From Saururus chinensis (lineage: Eukaryota; Streptophyta; Magnoliopsida; Piperales; Saururaceae): a stretch of DNA of 64,000 nt. Shown here in pieces: positions 49,262 to 60,489 of this stretch. The stretch covers positions 15,501,057-15,565,056 of the forward strand of contig CP141148.1 of assembly GCA_035235625.1 (NCBI GenBank), read 5' to 3'. Every line of letters begins with the position of its first letter. The stretch's first letter is position 1. Position numbers and translations under genes: made by a program. Below the pieces are notes generated by a model. The model had not been told where the DNA came from and ran no database searches. It was given only the letters and a program-made list of their open reading frames with translations.

Positions 49262-49826
49262 TAGGGGTGCAACTTTTAAGGGCTAATGTGGCCTACCCGA
49301 CTCGTAAAAATCTAGTTTATGACCAAAATTTTTTGGGGTTGGTCCTAGGGCCGGGCCTAAAAATTTTAGGCTACCTTAAATAGCGTTGCGGGATAGAAAA
49401 CCCAATTGGCCTGATTGGCCCAACCCTATGTGTAAAAAATATTATTTTAAATTATTACTATAGTCCCACAAAGATGGAAAATGAAGGAGAAAAGAAAGAT
49501 GAAGTATATTTTATAAAAGTTTTGGGGATTCTAAGTTTAAGTCATTATAGTTACATGTAAAAGACCCACCTGAAAGCATATATAATCTTATATGTCTCAT
49601 GAGGTCAACTAGCAGGACCCAACTAAAAATTTAGAGATTCTTCATCAAAATAATAATTATTTAATAATAAAAATGCATGTTGCCTAGCCTAAGCCTGTTT
49701 AGATCCGGGCTTAGGCTAGACATTTTAAGGCCTACATAGGTTAGGGCTGGGTCAGGGCCTTGAAATAATTTAATGGGCTAGGGTCAAGGCTAAATGCAAG
49801 CTTGACCCAACCCAATTGCATCCCTA
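49262..49826. mobile_element. hAT-type MITE, 565 bp
   Basis: Ends read inward are TAGGGGTGCAA and TAGGGATGCAA, 10 of 11 matching. Flanks are tcaatgat (49254-49261) and tcaacgat (49827-49834), 7 of 8 matching, as expected for hAT. The interior has GGCC(T/C)-rich phrases (GGGCCGGGCCTAAAAATTTT, GGCTAGACATTTTAAGGCC) and no transposase. It shares end structure with the larger hAT element at 20372-26817. Confidence 0.75.
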
Positions 49827-49894
49827 TCAACGATCGTGTATCAGGCATATTGTATCGATGCAGTTAATACATATTTGTTTCAAAAAAGTTATTT

Positions 49895-49975
49895 GCACTT
49901 AGCAAGACTCAAACATAGCACTTTATAGTACCTTAAATGCTCCTCTAACCAAGTACACCACCGACATTGACGTAA
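49895..49975 (-). mobile_element. possible tRNA-derived SINE head
   Basis: Minus strand carries TTGGTTAGAGGAGC, like an RNA polymerase III A box, and about 25 nt later GTTTGAGTCTTG, like a B box. The two boxes are closer than in a true tRNA, and no acceptor stem or body was recognised, so this is a relic at best. Confidence 0.3.
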
Positions 49976-50004
49976 TAATTTTTATTTTTTTAATTTAACA
50001 AATA

Positions 50005-50082
50005 CTCTCTCTATTTTAGAATGAGCTAATTTTCGTTCATTTACAAAAACAAAATGAATCACTTATTTTGGGATGGAGGAAG
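50005..50082. mobile_element. Stowaway-type MITE, ~78 bp
   Basis: Ends read inward are CTCTCTCTATTTTAGAATGAG and CTTCCTCCATCCCAAAATAAG, recognisable as the CTCCCTCCGT ends of Tc1/mariner Stowaway MITEs. TA flanks both sides (50003-50004 and 50083-50084). It is very short, probably internally deleted. Confidence 0.6.
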
Positions 50083-50089
50083 TACTATA

Positions 50090-51340
50090 TTGAAGGTTTA
50101 TTTTGTCAAATAACTAAGCACATACTACTTTTAAATATGAACACGTGCACACACATGAGTCCATGTATGAGCGACATATGCTTTGGGTTCTGTAATTTGT
50201 GTTATTCATGGGCTAGGCAGGTTTTAATTTACTTTGCCTACCTCGTAATACATGCACGTCATCAAATCTTGATCCAACGACATGTAACTCAATGCACATT
50301 AATCTTTTTCTTTAAGTATATAACATGACTTAGTCACCCAGTTACATGGCAACTATTGTTGTACATATTTGCACCACTTAGCTAAACAAATTGCTCAGCA
50401 AAATTTTATTAGAGAAACAATAGGAGGGTAATCAATTTTTTTAAAAGAATCAAATTATTTATCAAGATTCAATAAACTAAGCAAACTTATATTAAACATA
50501 CTTTACATGCTCATGTATACTTTAAAAGCATTTTCCTTTTTATTGAGCATATAGTCAATACCTATGAGGAAAATTTTTTAACAAATGCATCCATGTTCTA
50601 GTTTTGACCTAACAAAATTCTTTTTGTTAATAAAAATCTTTTATAGTAGCTATAAAATAGTTAATTATCGATTCTTAATTTGACTCTATGTTCACTTATA
50701 ATATTTTTATTATACTATTTATGTGTTATAATTATATTTAATAAGTTTGATTTAGTTTTAATATATTTTAAGGGTTCCATGCCCGTTTCAGCTACACCAA
50801 GCATATATCAATGCGTACAAATATCTATAATAATGATCAATACTAATATAGTCTTCCATTAGTCCAACACCTAGACTTGCTTGAATTTATAAGTGTGATG
50901 CCTCCCCACAGACAGGGTCAAGGTGCATAGGGTTGGGAGCTTCCCATCTTCATGGCAGATGGAGATACACCCAGTGTCTTTGACTTCCCTACTTGTAGGG
51001 CCCTCTTCAAGGCTTATTTGGCCTGGTCATGGAGGAGTTCTATGGTTTATCCACATTTAGCCAACCCATTTAGATCAACACTTTGTGGAATTGCAATGGG
51101 TTTTGTGCGGTTTGGAACTTGGCGTTCTCTAGTGATTTAGTTTGTCAGGTGTCTATATCATTGTTGTCTTGTACGTTTTGTTTCGTATCGTCCTCCCACA
51201 TCCGTCTCCTCTATGTGTATAGTGGGCCCCTTTGAACATTACTTTGCTTAGTGGATAATGTTTGATCTTGCCTCAAAAAAGAAGGCATTAGACTTGTTAA
51301 TTTATATGCAAATATTTGGATCACCACCACCCATCTTCTA
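50090..51340. other. intergenic DNA, no gene seen
   Basis: AT-rich sequence without recognised domains. The composition turns GC-rich at about 51350, where the upstream region of the bromodomain gene begins. Confidence 0.5.
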
Positions 51341-51349
51341 AGTTACAAT

Positions 51350-52423
51350 GATGACAAGTAAGCGGATGCACACCTGGATTCGGATTCAAACCGGATCCTC
51401 TAACCGATTTGGGGATCCGCCACCGCGCTCCGCCAATTGCACGCTCCACGCTAGTAGACAAGTCAGAACCGTCCGATCATCGCCTCCGTTAGACGGCATT
51501 TATTTACCCACGTGTCATAAGCCTATTTGGTATCAGTCAGCCCGCTGACCTGTCACGGCTTCAGTATTTGGCGGGAGCGGGAGGGAAGAAAGATTCCTCG
51601 CGACATTTTCGTCAGACCCACCACGTCAACCTCACGCAGGCCCCACTACATCCACGCGTAGAAATCCTACACCACGCACATTCTATGATCCATCCCAGCT
51701 GGACACTCGTGGGCCCCGCAGGGAGGAACGCGCATGGGCCTTACCTGTTATTTGTAGATTCAGTGTCCGGCCCCACTGGACCAACAAGAAGTAGGTAGAC
51801 AGGGGTGCAGGCGAACAGGAGTGAAGCTTCCGGCTCACTCGCCCCAAATTTCAAGCCAAGTTCACACGGCCTTAGGGGCTTCAGATCGAATTTTCAATTT
51901 TCAAAGAAAAAACACGGAAAGGATATGGCCAGACGGGCGGTGAGACATGTGCCACGTAGGATATAGAGGAGATCTCGACCGTCCATGACAGGTGGGAGGG
52001 TCAGCAGCCCCGGGCAGGGCGGGGACATCCGTGGGCCGCACGATGAACCGCCTGGGAAGCATCGACGGACAAGAACAGTCCCCGGGCAGATCTCATCGCC
52101 TTTAAGAGGCCTCCTCGCCCTCACCCTCTTCCTCGTCGACGGCTCGAGGGCGTTCGGAAAACAACCCACGCCTTCCTTTTTTGCCCTCCGTTGTCCCCTT
52201 ATTTATCATTTCTGTCCCTCCCTCCTCCTCCTACCGGATCTCCCAACCTTGTTCTCCGGCCGAATTATTCGCCGATTTCCGCCCTTGGCCCGCCCATTTC
52301 CGCAGGAACCCCACCCAATTGCCTCAATGTTTGCGTCTATTGAGAACTCGACAACCTGCCGGAGGGCTCGACGGTCCACGGTGGCCTGAGGGGAGCCGGC
52401 TGCCCAGACTGCCGGCGGAGTGG
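51350..52423 (+). promoter_or_regulatory. upstream and 5'-leader region of the GTE gene
   Basis: GC-rich and free of transposon signals. It holds a G-box/ABRE-like CACGTGTC at 51509-51516, further ACGT cores (near 51621 and 51955), and GTGGGCCC near 51710 and GTGGGCCG near 52031, of the kind bound by TCP factors. No strong TATA box was seen; TTTAAG at 52101 is weak. The frame of the gene stays open upstream of the chosen ATG back to 52181 without family resemblance, so this stretch is treated as leader. The transcription start was not located. Confidence 0.5.
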
Positions 52424-54195
52424 ATGGCGTCGGCGATCCTGGCGAGTCGGAATGAGCCCCACTGGAGAGAGCCCAAGGTTTACATGAGGAAGCCCCCGGG
52501 CGTGTCTTCAAACCCTAACCCTAGACCGGCCTCCGCCAAATCGGATGCCCGTGGCCGCCATGCCGGCGATTCGGCCGTGGCCGCGGCGTCGGAGGACTCG
52601 TCCTCCTTCGTACACCGCGCGCCAGCCACGCCGGCGTCGGCGTCGGAGTACGTCACGTACAACGTTGCGTCGTACTCCAAGGGAGAGCTGAGGGAGCTCC
52701 GCCGCCGTCTTGTGTCTGAGCTGGAGCGGGTCCGGAGCCTGGCGGCCCGGATCGAGTCCTGTGCCGCAGATCTTCCCTCTAGATCCGGCTACCCGCCTCC
52801 CCCTGTTATCTCCCTCGACTCGCCGGAGAAGCGCACCCCGATCTCGAACCAGGCCTTACACTCGAAGCTGCCGGGAGGAGGCAAGCGGGGCCCATGGCCG
52901 CCACTTGCCTCTGGCCGTGATACGAAGCCGGCGGTGTCGAACAAGAAGGGCACACCGGGGCCACAGTCAGACACGGCTGAGATGAAGCGGTGCCGGCAGA
53001 TGCTGGGGCGGTTGAAACGGCACAAGGACAGCTGGATTTTTCTGGAGCCGGTGGACGCCGAAAAATGGGCGCTCCATGATTACCACCAGATCATCCGGCG
53101 GCCGATGGACCTTGGCACGGTCAAGAGAAAGCTTGACGCCGGGCTCTACACCTCGCCAGCAGACTTTGCGGCTGAAGTCCGCCTGACCTTCAACAACGCT
53201 CTCACGTACAACCCCCCGGGGCACGACGTCTACAAGTGGGCTGAGCACCTCCTCGCCTGGTTCAACCAGATGTTCCGGACCCAGTTCCCCAGCGCTGAGG
53301 CACCGCCGCCCCCTTCATCCTTGCCTATGCCAGTCGCTGAAGAGAGCCCGGCACCGGAGTTGGCTGCACAGCCCCATGTGACAAGGGTGACGGGAGGGAA
53401 GCTGCCAAAGCCGAAAGCCAAGGAGCCTAACAAGAGGGAGATGAGCTTCGAGGAGAAGCAGAAGCTGAGCTTGGGGCTGCAGAGCCTGCCGCAGGAGAAG
53501 ATGGAGCAGGTGCTTCAAATCATCAAGAGGCGGAACCAGTCCAACGTATCTCAGCACGGGGATGAGATTGAGCTTGACATCGAGCTACTGGACACAGAGA
53601 CCCTCTGGGAACTTGATCGATTTGTGGGCAATTGCAAGAAGATGATGAGCAAGCTGAAGCGGCAGGCATTGGCGGGCGGGCATCCTGTCCTGCTGGCGGC
53701 GCCCGCGCCCTCGGATGAGGCAAAGATGGTGAGTGAGCCGGACATTCTTCCAAATTTGGTTCTTTTATGTGTTTTGGCCGAGACCCATTTGTATGTAATT
53801 CTTACGCATAAATTGGTGTGCAGTCGACAGCGGATGAGGCAGTGGTGGCACCGGAAGCGAAGAGGGTGAAGAGAGCTGGGGAAATGGGGGAGGAGGATGT
53901 GGACATCGGCGAGGAGGTGCCCACAACGAACTTCCCTCCTGTTGAGATTGAAAAGGATGCGAGATCCAGCAGTTCGAGCAGCTCAAGTAGTGATTCTTCT
54001 TCATCTAGTGGTACGTTCTGGCACGGGTAGACATTGTATGTTTTAATTGAGCTGGGAGTGGATTACATATAAAAGCTTAATTGCTGTTTATTGATTGCAG
54101 ATTCCGATTCGGGGAGCTCATCAGGAAGCGATACAGATTCCGACGAGGCGGAGTCACCATTCGTTGGCGCTAGAGCTGCCTCCCCTAGGGGCTGA
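52424..54195 (+). CDS. GTE: BET-type bromodomain transcription factor, plant GTE family
   Basis: Three exons: 52424-53728, 53824-54010, 54101-54195, giving 528 aa. Introns are 95 and 90 bp with GT-AG ends (GGTGAGT…GTGCAG and GGTACGT…TTGCAG); the phases join cleanly. The ATG at 52424 (GGATGGCG context) opens MASAILASRNEP, like other GTE N termini. Residues ~84-112 form the conserved basic helix (ELRELRRRLVSELERV). The bromodomain is ~187-286, with PMDLGTVK and the acetyl-lysine-binding Asn in TYNPPGHDVY. The NET domain is ~337-414 (MSFEEKQKLSLGL…LDTETLWELDRFV). A basic patch KRVKR is at 448-452, and a Ser-run with acidic tail covers 483-528. Family role: nuclear reader of acetylated histone tails that recruits transcription regulators. 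It is intact, GC-rich, and closest in layout to the GTE2/GTE7 group; the exact member is not assigned. Confidence 0.95.
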
Positions 54196-54600
54196 TGAGG
54201 AAAGGGAATGCAATATGCTTGGGCTGGAAAAAAAACGGCCTTTTTGATGGATCTTGGTTTGTCTTAGTTACATTGGCCTTCAGGAGGGGAAATGTGAGGA
54301 TATCTGCCCCGCTTGGTTGTGGTTTGTTGTAGATGATTCAAGGGGAAAGGAAGAAGGTGGGGTGATGAATTGACTGACGAAGTGTACCATATGTGAAGAA
54401 AAAGAACAGAGAAAGAAAAAAGGTTAGAGTAGGAGTAGCTGTGTTTAGATCTAAGCAGTGAAGGAAGATCAGTTGTCATAGTGAATAGGGTTTTCAACAT
54501 GGGTTTTGTTTGATAACCCACAGAGACAATGGAATTCTTTTTGTTGTTTCTTTGCATTTGTCTCTTAAGATTCTAACCATAGAATGAAATGGATCAAGCT
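54196..54600 (+). other. probable 3' untranslated region of the GTE gene
   Basis: Follows the TGA at 54193-54195. AATGAAA at 54584 is a possible poly(A) signal. Extent is inferred. Confidence 0.4.
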
Positions 54601-55204
54601 TTTTAATTGAATTCTCAAGGCCCATTCTCTCTTCTAATTCCTTTCTCAAACAACTAATGAGTTAAAAACAAAGTATTTTTATGAAGAAGAAAAAGCAAGG
54701 GAAGTTGGGTGGGAGGGAAGATATCAAGACTTTGTATGGAAGGCAGAAAACTTGGTTGTCTGTGAATAAAAATGGATTGATGAGGCATGGGAGGAATCAT
54801 GAGACCTGGTTTCTTGCAACGCAAACCTCAGGCCTACATCTGATTCATTATTGAAAAGGGGACGGGGTTGGTGCATCTACTTGGCTCACGGTAAATGCAT
54901 TTAAAGAAGTTACAAGAGTCGGAAAAAGATATTTGTGACGGTGTATTAAGAAGAGCATGTGAACAGCTCTCCCATTTAGCAACCGGATTCATTGCCGTGA
55001 TTTGTTCTGAGTAGACGTGCTAGAATTAGCTTACCCAGTTTACAGCTTGCATACAGAAGAAGCACAAGTACGAAGGACCCACCAACCTCAAAACACCTTA
55101 AACAAAATGAAAAAAAAGAAAAAACACCATTATAACCACCAAGCCTCGTATTATAAGCCAAAAGCTCAGCCAAGTAGAAGTACCCAAAGTAGTTGCCTCA
55201 AAAA

Positions 55205-57020
55205 ATATCACTTTCCAATGCATCCTAATTAAGTGCTGGGAGAGATGTGCAACCTCTGATGTTCAGTCCTGAGATCTGAAATGATTTGTTACTCTGTTTG
55301 GCCCATTGAACCTATTATATCAAACTAAATTACAGGGAGTAGATACTGATCAGAGCAGAGCTACATCAAACATGGATTGAGCAACTGATAGCCTAGACGA
55401 CTCCAGCCTGTCTCTCAACTTGCTTACGGCCCACTAGTCTGTAATTACTGCAAGACAATCGATTTTCCAATTGAATGCATCAATTTATGCAAGTTTAACA
55501 ATTTTATTCAACTCTATTTTAGCTATTTGCAGGATATACACAAGCATATGGTCTATATCTAATTTATTTGAAAAACATCTTTTTTGCTATAAATTCTGGT
55601 GGTAACAAATCAAAAGAAGGTAAAAAGTAGCTAATATTGGAAAATTGACAATAGCACCCCTCTTATCACTCGAGGTGGAAACTACAAAAATAGGAGCTGT
55701 TGTAAATTATAACAAAACACCTATGGAAAATACAAGTATCCTTTCCTTTTGTTCTACTAGTTTGAAAGTGCTTAAGCAACTATTTCCTCTACATATAAGT
55801 CATCAGTCATCAAACTGATAATTTTCCATTCTATCCAATTTGAAATAATTAGAGCACTTTCAGCAATACCACTTGATATCTCAACCAAGCTGAGGTACCC
55901 AAAGAAGACCTATTCTGCATAAATATCACTTTCCAATGCATCTTAATTAAGTGATGGGAGAGATCTGCGACCTCTTATGTTTAGTCCTAAGATCTCAAAT
56001 GCTGAAGTACTAGGTTTTGCCATTTGAATCCATTATATCATAATAAATTACCGGAAGTAGACACTAAAAATGTCACTACTGAAGAAAATTGGTATGAAAC
56101 ATATAGATCAGAGCTATATCCCACATGAATTCAGTAAAGGATGGCCCCTAGACTCTAAGCCTGCTCTCTCAACTCACTTATGGTTCACTAGAGTGACAAC
56201 GCATCATAATTAAGTGCTGGGAGAGAACTGCAACCTCTTATGTTTAGTCCTAAGATCTCAAATGATGAAGTACTCGGTTTCACCATTTGAATCCATTATA
56301 TCAAAATAAAGTACCGGAAGTAGACACTAAAAAATTCACTACTGCAGAAAATTGGTATGAAACATATTGATCAGAGCTATATCCAACATGGATTCAGTAA
56401 AGGATGGCCCCTAGACTCCAGCCTGTTCTCTCAACTTACTTATGGTTTACTAGAGTGCAATTACGAGGACAATCAATTTTCCATCAGAAGTCCCATAATT
56501 TTATTCAGCTCGATTTTAGATATTAGATCAAGCATGATATGTATCTAATTTAATTTAATAAACATACTTATGCTACAAATTGTCGTTGTAACAAAACAAG
56601 AGATAGTAAAAAGTAGCTAACAATAGAATACCTACAATCACACCTTCTATCACTCTCCCCGAGACACTATCGATAATTAGAAGGAGATCTAACAAATTAC
56701 TACACAAAACAATCATGCCAAGATACAAGTTCTTCCAATGGAGAATCATCATTTCCTTTCCTTTTTTCTTCTGTTTTTTGGGTTGCCAGTGATCAGGGAG
56801 GCCAAACCTAGGATAGCTACTCTTCGACCTCAACCCAATTTAAACAATTTGGATTAACTTAAAATGGGCGGCAACACAGATTCTGATCTTCCATTTCCTT
56901 TTCCTTTTGTTTTACTACACTGAAAGTTCCTCGGCAACTATTTCATCCACATATTTCTCATCAAACTGACAACTACTATCTCATCAAATTTGACGTAAAT
57001 AGAGCACTTACAGCAAAATT
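55205..57020. repeat. local duplication, three copies of a ~270-bp block within a larger ~0.8-kb repeat
   Basis: Block copies at about 55205-55470, 55920-56197 and 56198-56482 share GCATC(C/T)TAATTAAGTG(C/A)TGGG, TTTAGTCCTAAGATCT(C/G)AAATG, CATTATATCA and GATCAGAGC(T/A). Copies 2 and 3 are head to tail and more alike. Beyond the block, copies 1 and 3 also share GGTAAAAAGTAGCTAA or AGTAAAAAGTAGCTAA and CTTTTGTT(C/T)TACTA, so a unit of about 0.7-0.8 kb was duplicated. No coding domain is visible. Confidence 0.8.
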
Positions 57021-57449
57021 ACTTGAATAAAGATAACAAAATCAAACCAATCAAAGGAAAGAGAAGCAATTTGCTGAACATGCAATAGCCAGGTCTACCC
57101 AGAAAATTATCTGTAAGGGCACTTTGCATTCATTGACATTATGTTGCAGATTTTTATGAGAATTTTCTGGTACATAATCCCTAAGAATTGTCATTTAGTT
57201 AGTTTTGATCAAATGCCAATGCATCAACTAGTTATTATATTCATACAACTGGAAAGGCATTCAGGAAAGAAGGAATGCTATCTTACTTTTATGTTTTGCA
57301 AGAATATAGGAAGATACACAGTTGGAGCAGACACTCAATGAAAGCATACAAGTCGGGAGAATATTAAATATAGAATTAGGCAAAAACACCCCAAAAGCAT
57401 TGCTATAGAATAGCATTTTTTATCCATAAATTTTTGTAATATGAAATAA

Positions 57450-57516
57450 ATCATGTAATACGCTTGGTGTCTTCTGGATCTAGTATATCCAGAAGACACC
57501 AAGCGTATTACATGAT
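57450..57516. repeat. perfect 30-bp inverted repeat, 7-nt loop
   Basis: Arms 57450-57479 and 57487-57516 are exact reverse complements; the spacer is CTAGTAT. The arm contains ACGCTTGGTGTCTTCTGGAT. Flanks outside the arms are not complementary, and no terminal repeats or target duplication suggest a transposon. Confidence 0.95.
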
Positions 57517-57519
57517 CAG

Positions 57520-59160
57520 CTATCCCCATGACAACAAGAACAGATAAAGCCTCACTTTTTTCTCTAATGTAATGAAGTCAATCATTCTTCCCATTTGAAA
57601 ACACTTACAGGATTGTTGCACTATTTCCCTAGGTAAAGTAAAATGTATACTCTCAACCTCAGAGCGGATTTTTACCAGTCAAGAAGAGGAGCTTCAATGT
57701 TGATGCACAAAAATCAAAACCTTAATTAAAACAGAAAGGGATTCGTGTATGTGATGATGCTTGAAGATATCTATCAATACTGGCCAATATGAACCAACCA
57801 GAATAGGGCAAGAGTTCATCAATTGCAGACATAGAGTTCAACTGACTTCACTTATGTTTTCTAAGTCAAAAACTCTCCTTCCATCCAAAAAGTTACTATC
57901 GCCCTCAGGTTGGTCTTCAAGGGCTAGAAGTTCAGCTTTTCGGGGCATTTTAACACAGAGCAAGACACCTGTGCCCCATTAAAAGTGCTATTCTTCTTCC
58001 ATGCTTAAAAAAAATTAATATGATCTGAAGATAGGAATTTGATAAAATTGCAAAAAAGCAGAAGACGTTTTAAAAGTTTGCAAAAGAAGTAGAAGCCAAG
58101 AACTCTTAACCTCCGCTGCATGTCAAGCAAGCTCAGAAGTACTAGATAAAGATTTTAATGAGCTGCCCACTTGAATTGGTTGATATACCATAACGAGGAA
58201 CTCATGTAGAATATTATGATGGCAAAGGAAAATAAGAACCTAGTTTAGATTATAGAGTTGCTCTTATTTTCATTTTAGTGGCACCTTACTATTGGTAAAT
58301 TTAAATAAAGAGATCAACTAGGCAGAAGACTGGAGTAATAACTGAGCAAGCAAACATCAAAGCAGTACTGATCTAAAATCCAACAGGATGATCCATCAAT
58401 TTTCCGAGGGACACAAAAAATCAACAAATTTTCCTGAATTTTCTACAAGGCCATTCCAGTTTCCCATTGCTGAATGCAACAAGAAGCTGTAAACACAAAT
58501 CAAACATGTACAACATAGAACAGTCTTATTCACATCGTTTACTCCTCTCTTCTCTTCACCAATTCCTTATCTGGGTTCAATTGCAAGTTTCCAACGTAAA
58601 GCGCAAAGAAGACAGACACAGAGAGAGAGAGATTGTTACCGTCTTCTCAAAGCTCCTCAAATATTAAGCAACCAAGTTTCCAAATGTCGTCCTCTCCCAT
58701 CTTCGACCAGCATCTCTCTCACAAAAGGCAAGTTTTTCCAAATCTGGTTTCCTCATTTGAGGGAGTGAACAAAAATACCATTTTTTGCCTGAACAAAAAT
58801 ACAGATTTTATCAGATTTCTCGAGATATAATCTTCATCATCAGAACCAAATATCATAAAAAGACTACGTAAAAACAGGCCATATAGCAAAACACCTGATT
58901 ACCATTTCCAGGGAAATCCAAACAGAAGCAGAAGAAAGGAATAAAAATCCAATCTTTGTAAAGAAAGTGCAAAGACCCATAACAGACAAAAATAAAAGTG
59001 TACACCCCCATGAATCTGACACTACAAAATAAAGAAAACAAAACGCTCATCCAGTAAAGATCACCAACAACTCACCTCCATGGATACCCCAAGAGGCTAA
59101 TAATGGTATTATGGCACTTGGGAATGGGGATGTGCTAAGGGCCTCATACTAATATATGTT
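57520..59160. other. intergenic DNA, no gene resolved
   Basis: No domain was recognised. Minus-strand splice-donor-like words occur (AGGTGAGTT near 59074, ACGGTAACAATC near 58635), and a short minus-strand frame near 58690-58640 reads GEDDIWKLGCLIFEEL before a stop. These do not add up to a gene model by eye. Confidence 0.4.
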
Positions 59161-59496
59161 GGGAATTTTTTGGGTGAGGAGAGGACGAGACTGGGATTTT
59201 GGACGCTTTCGATGGGTTATTTTTTGAAGATTAAATCACTCAGGTCAGACCGTCCATCATCACCATTAGAACAAATAATTGAAGGAATTTTGTATGTTGA
59301 TGGCCTATTGGCCATTGCTACTCCAGTTCTTATTTTATTAATTTTGCTACAAACAAACTTCTCGAGTAAGATCCCACGACCAACTGGATATACTATTGAG
59401 TCACTACGTTTCTCTTTTACACTCTCGAACAGTCGTACTATTGGTTGCCTTGTACGGGAATATAAGAGATTTTTTAAGGATGCTAAAGCAAAGTTA

Positions 59497-59597
59497 GACT
59501 GGACTCACGCTTCATCCTTCTAGTCGGTTCCCAATTTCGCATCGGTTGACTGGACTCACGCTCATCCTGCTCGGTTCGCAATTTCGCATTCGAGCTC
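59497..59597. repeat. ~51-bp tandem duplication, two copies
   Basis: GACTGGACTCACGCT…CAATTTCGCAT occurs at 59497 and again at 59548, with small indels in the second copy. Confidence 0.85.
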
Positions 59598-59810
59598 CTC
59601 ATCGAACCAAGTTCAACGCATTTGTGTCACCCTTTGCATAGATGAAAGAATATGTACTGGGTTATATCTAAAAGAACATGTATCAGGCATGACGCATCAT
59701 CGTATTGGGATCTAATTGCACGTTAGCTCCTGTAAGATAAGAGGGCGGGGAAGTGAGCAAAACTACCTCATATTATGGGTCGCATTATTAAAATTATGCA
59801 TCCCCCCGTA

Positions 59811-59818
<8 letters not shown>

Positions 59819-59894
<76 letters not shown>
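59819..59894. repeat. (TA)n microsatellite, ~76 bp
   Basis: Pure TA run after a short TG run. It ends 11 bases before the hairpin at 59906. Confidence 0.97.
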
Positions 59895-59898
<4 letters not shown>

Positions 59899-59905
59899 CT
59901 TATTT

Positions 59906-60088
59906 ATATGAGCTCGGGTTTATGCGCATTGGCGTGCGCCCGGGCTCATTCGGCCGTTGGATTTACATCCGATGGCCCGTCAAACTCATGAAGCATTTAA
60001 ACCCGTAAGTTTGATGGGCCGTCGGATATAAATCCGATGGCTCAATGAGCCCGAGTGCACGCCAGCGTGCGTGAGCCCGGGCTCATAT
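59906..60088. repeat. long inverted repeat (foldback), 84-nt arms, 15-nt loop
   Basis: Arms 59906-59989 and 60005-60088 pair over their full length with about 18 mismatches, nearly all C/T or G/A. Landmarks are GGCGTGC, CGGGCTCATT and GGATTTA(C/T)ATCCGA. It could be a foldback MITE. No clear target duplication was found, and the left flank is the TA run. Confidence 0.85.
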
Positions 60089-60489
60089 TAACTTTTTCTA
60101 TATATATAAAATTAATATGTACCGGGTCACATATTAAAAAATATACACCCTCGGATTATAACCTAATAGGTAAGTTTTATGGGCTTGTGTCCCATGCACT
60201 TGACTTATACAAAAACATTTTCATGCCCCTAAATTTTAATTATGCGGCATGATATAGGGCAAATGGGTTTGAATCAACCACATGCAATCTTAGATCTGAT
60301 GAATTTTAATGATTTCTCTAAATTTTCTCCAAGAGCTCTCTAAGATCTCATCTCCTTGATGGAGATGAGCACCTTGGGTGCAACTAGCTCAGTTTTTTTT
60401 ATAAAAAATATATAATATCTCATTAGAATTATGACTATTTTTTCTTATGTAAATTCAAACTAAGTACAACATATATATAAGAGCTTTTT

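Noticed and set aside
52181-52423. 81-codon N-terminal extension of the GTE frame
   Set aside because: It is open but unlike GTE proteins, whose N terminus matches from the ATG at 52424; treated as leader.
53729-53869. Read-through of the GTE exon 1 frame past 53728
   Set aside because: A consensus donor (GGTGAGT) and acceptor (GTGCAG) bound a 95-bp intron, and only splicing joins the KRVKR and Ser-rich parts in frame.
58640-58700. Minus-strand GEDDIWKLGCLIFEEL, slightly like a protein-kinase helix
   Set aside because: It is short, ends in a stop, and no neighbouring exons with kinase motifs were found.
59170-59523. 117-codon plus-strand frame with a hydrophobic stretch
   Set aside because: No recognised domain; it overlaps a tandem duplication at its end; it could be chance.
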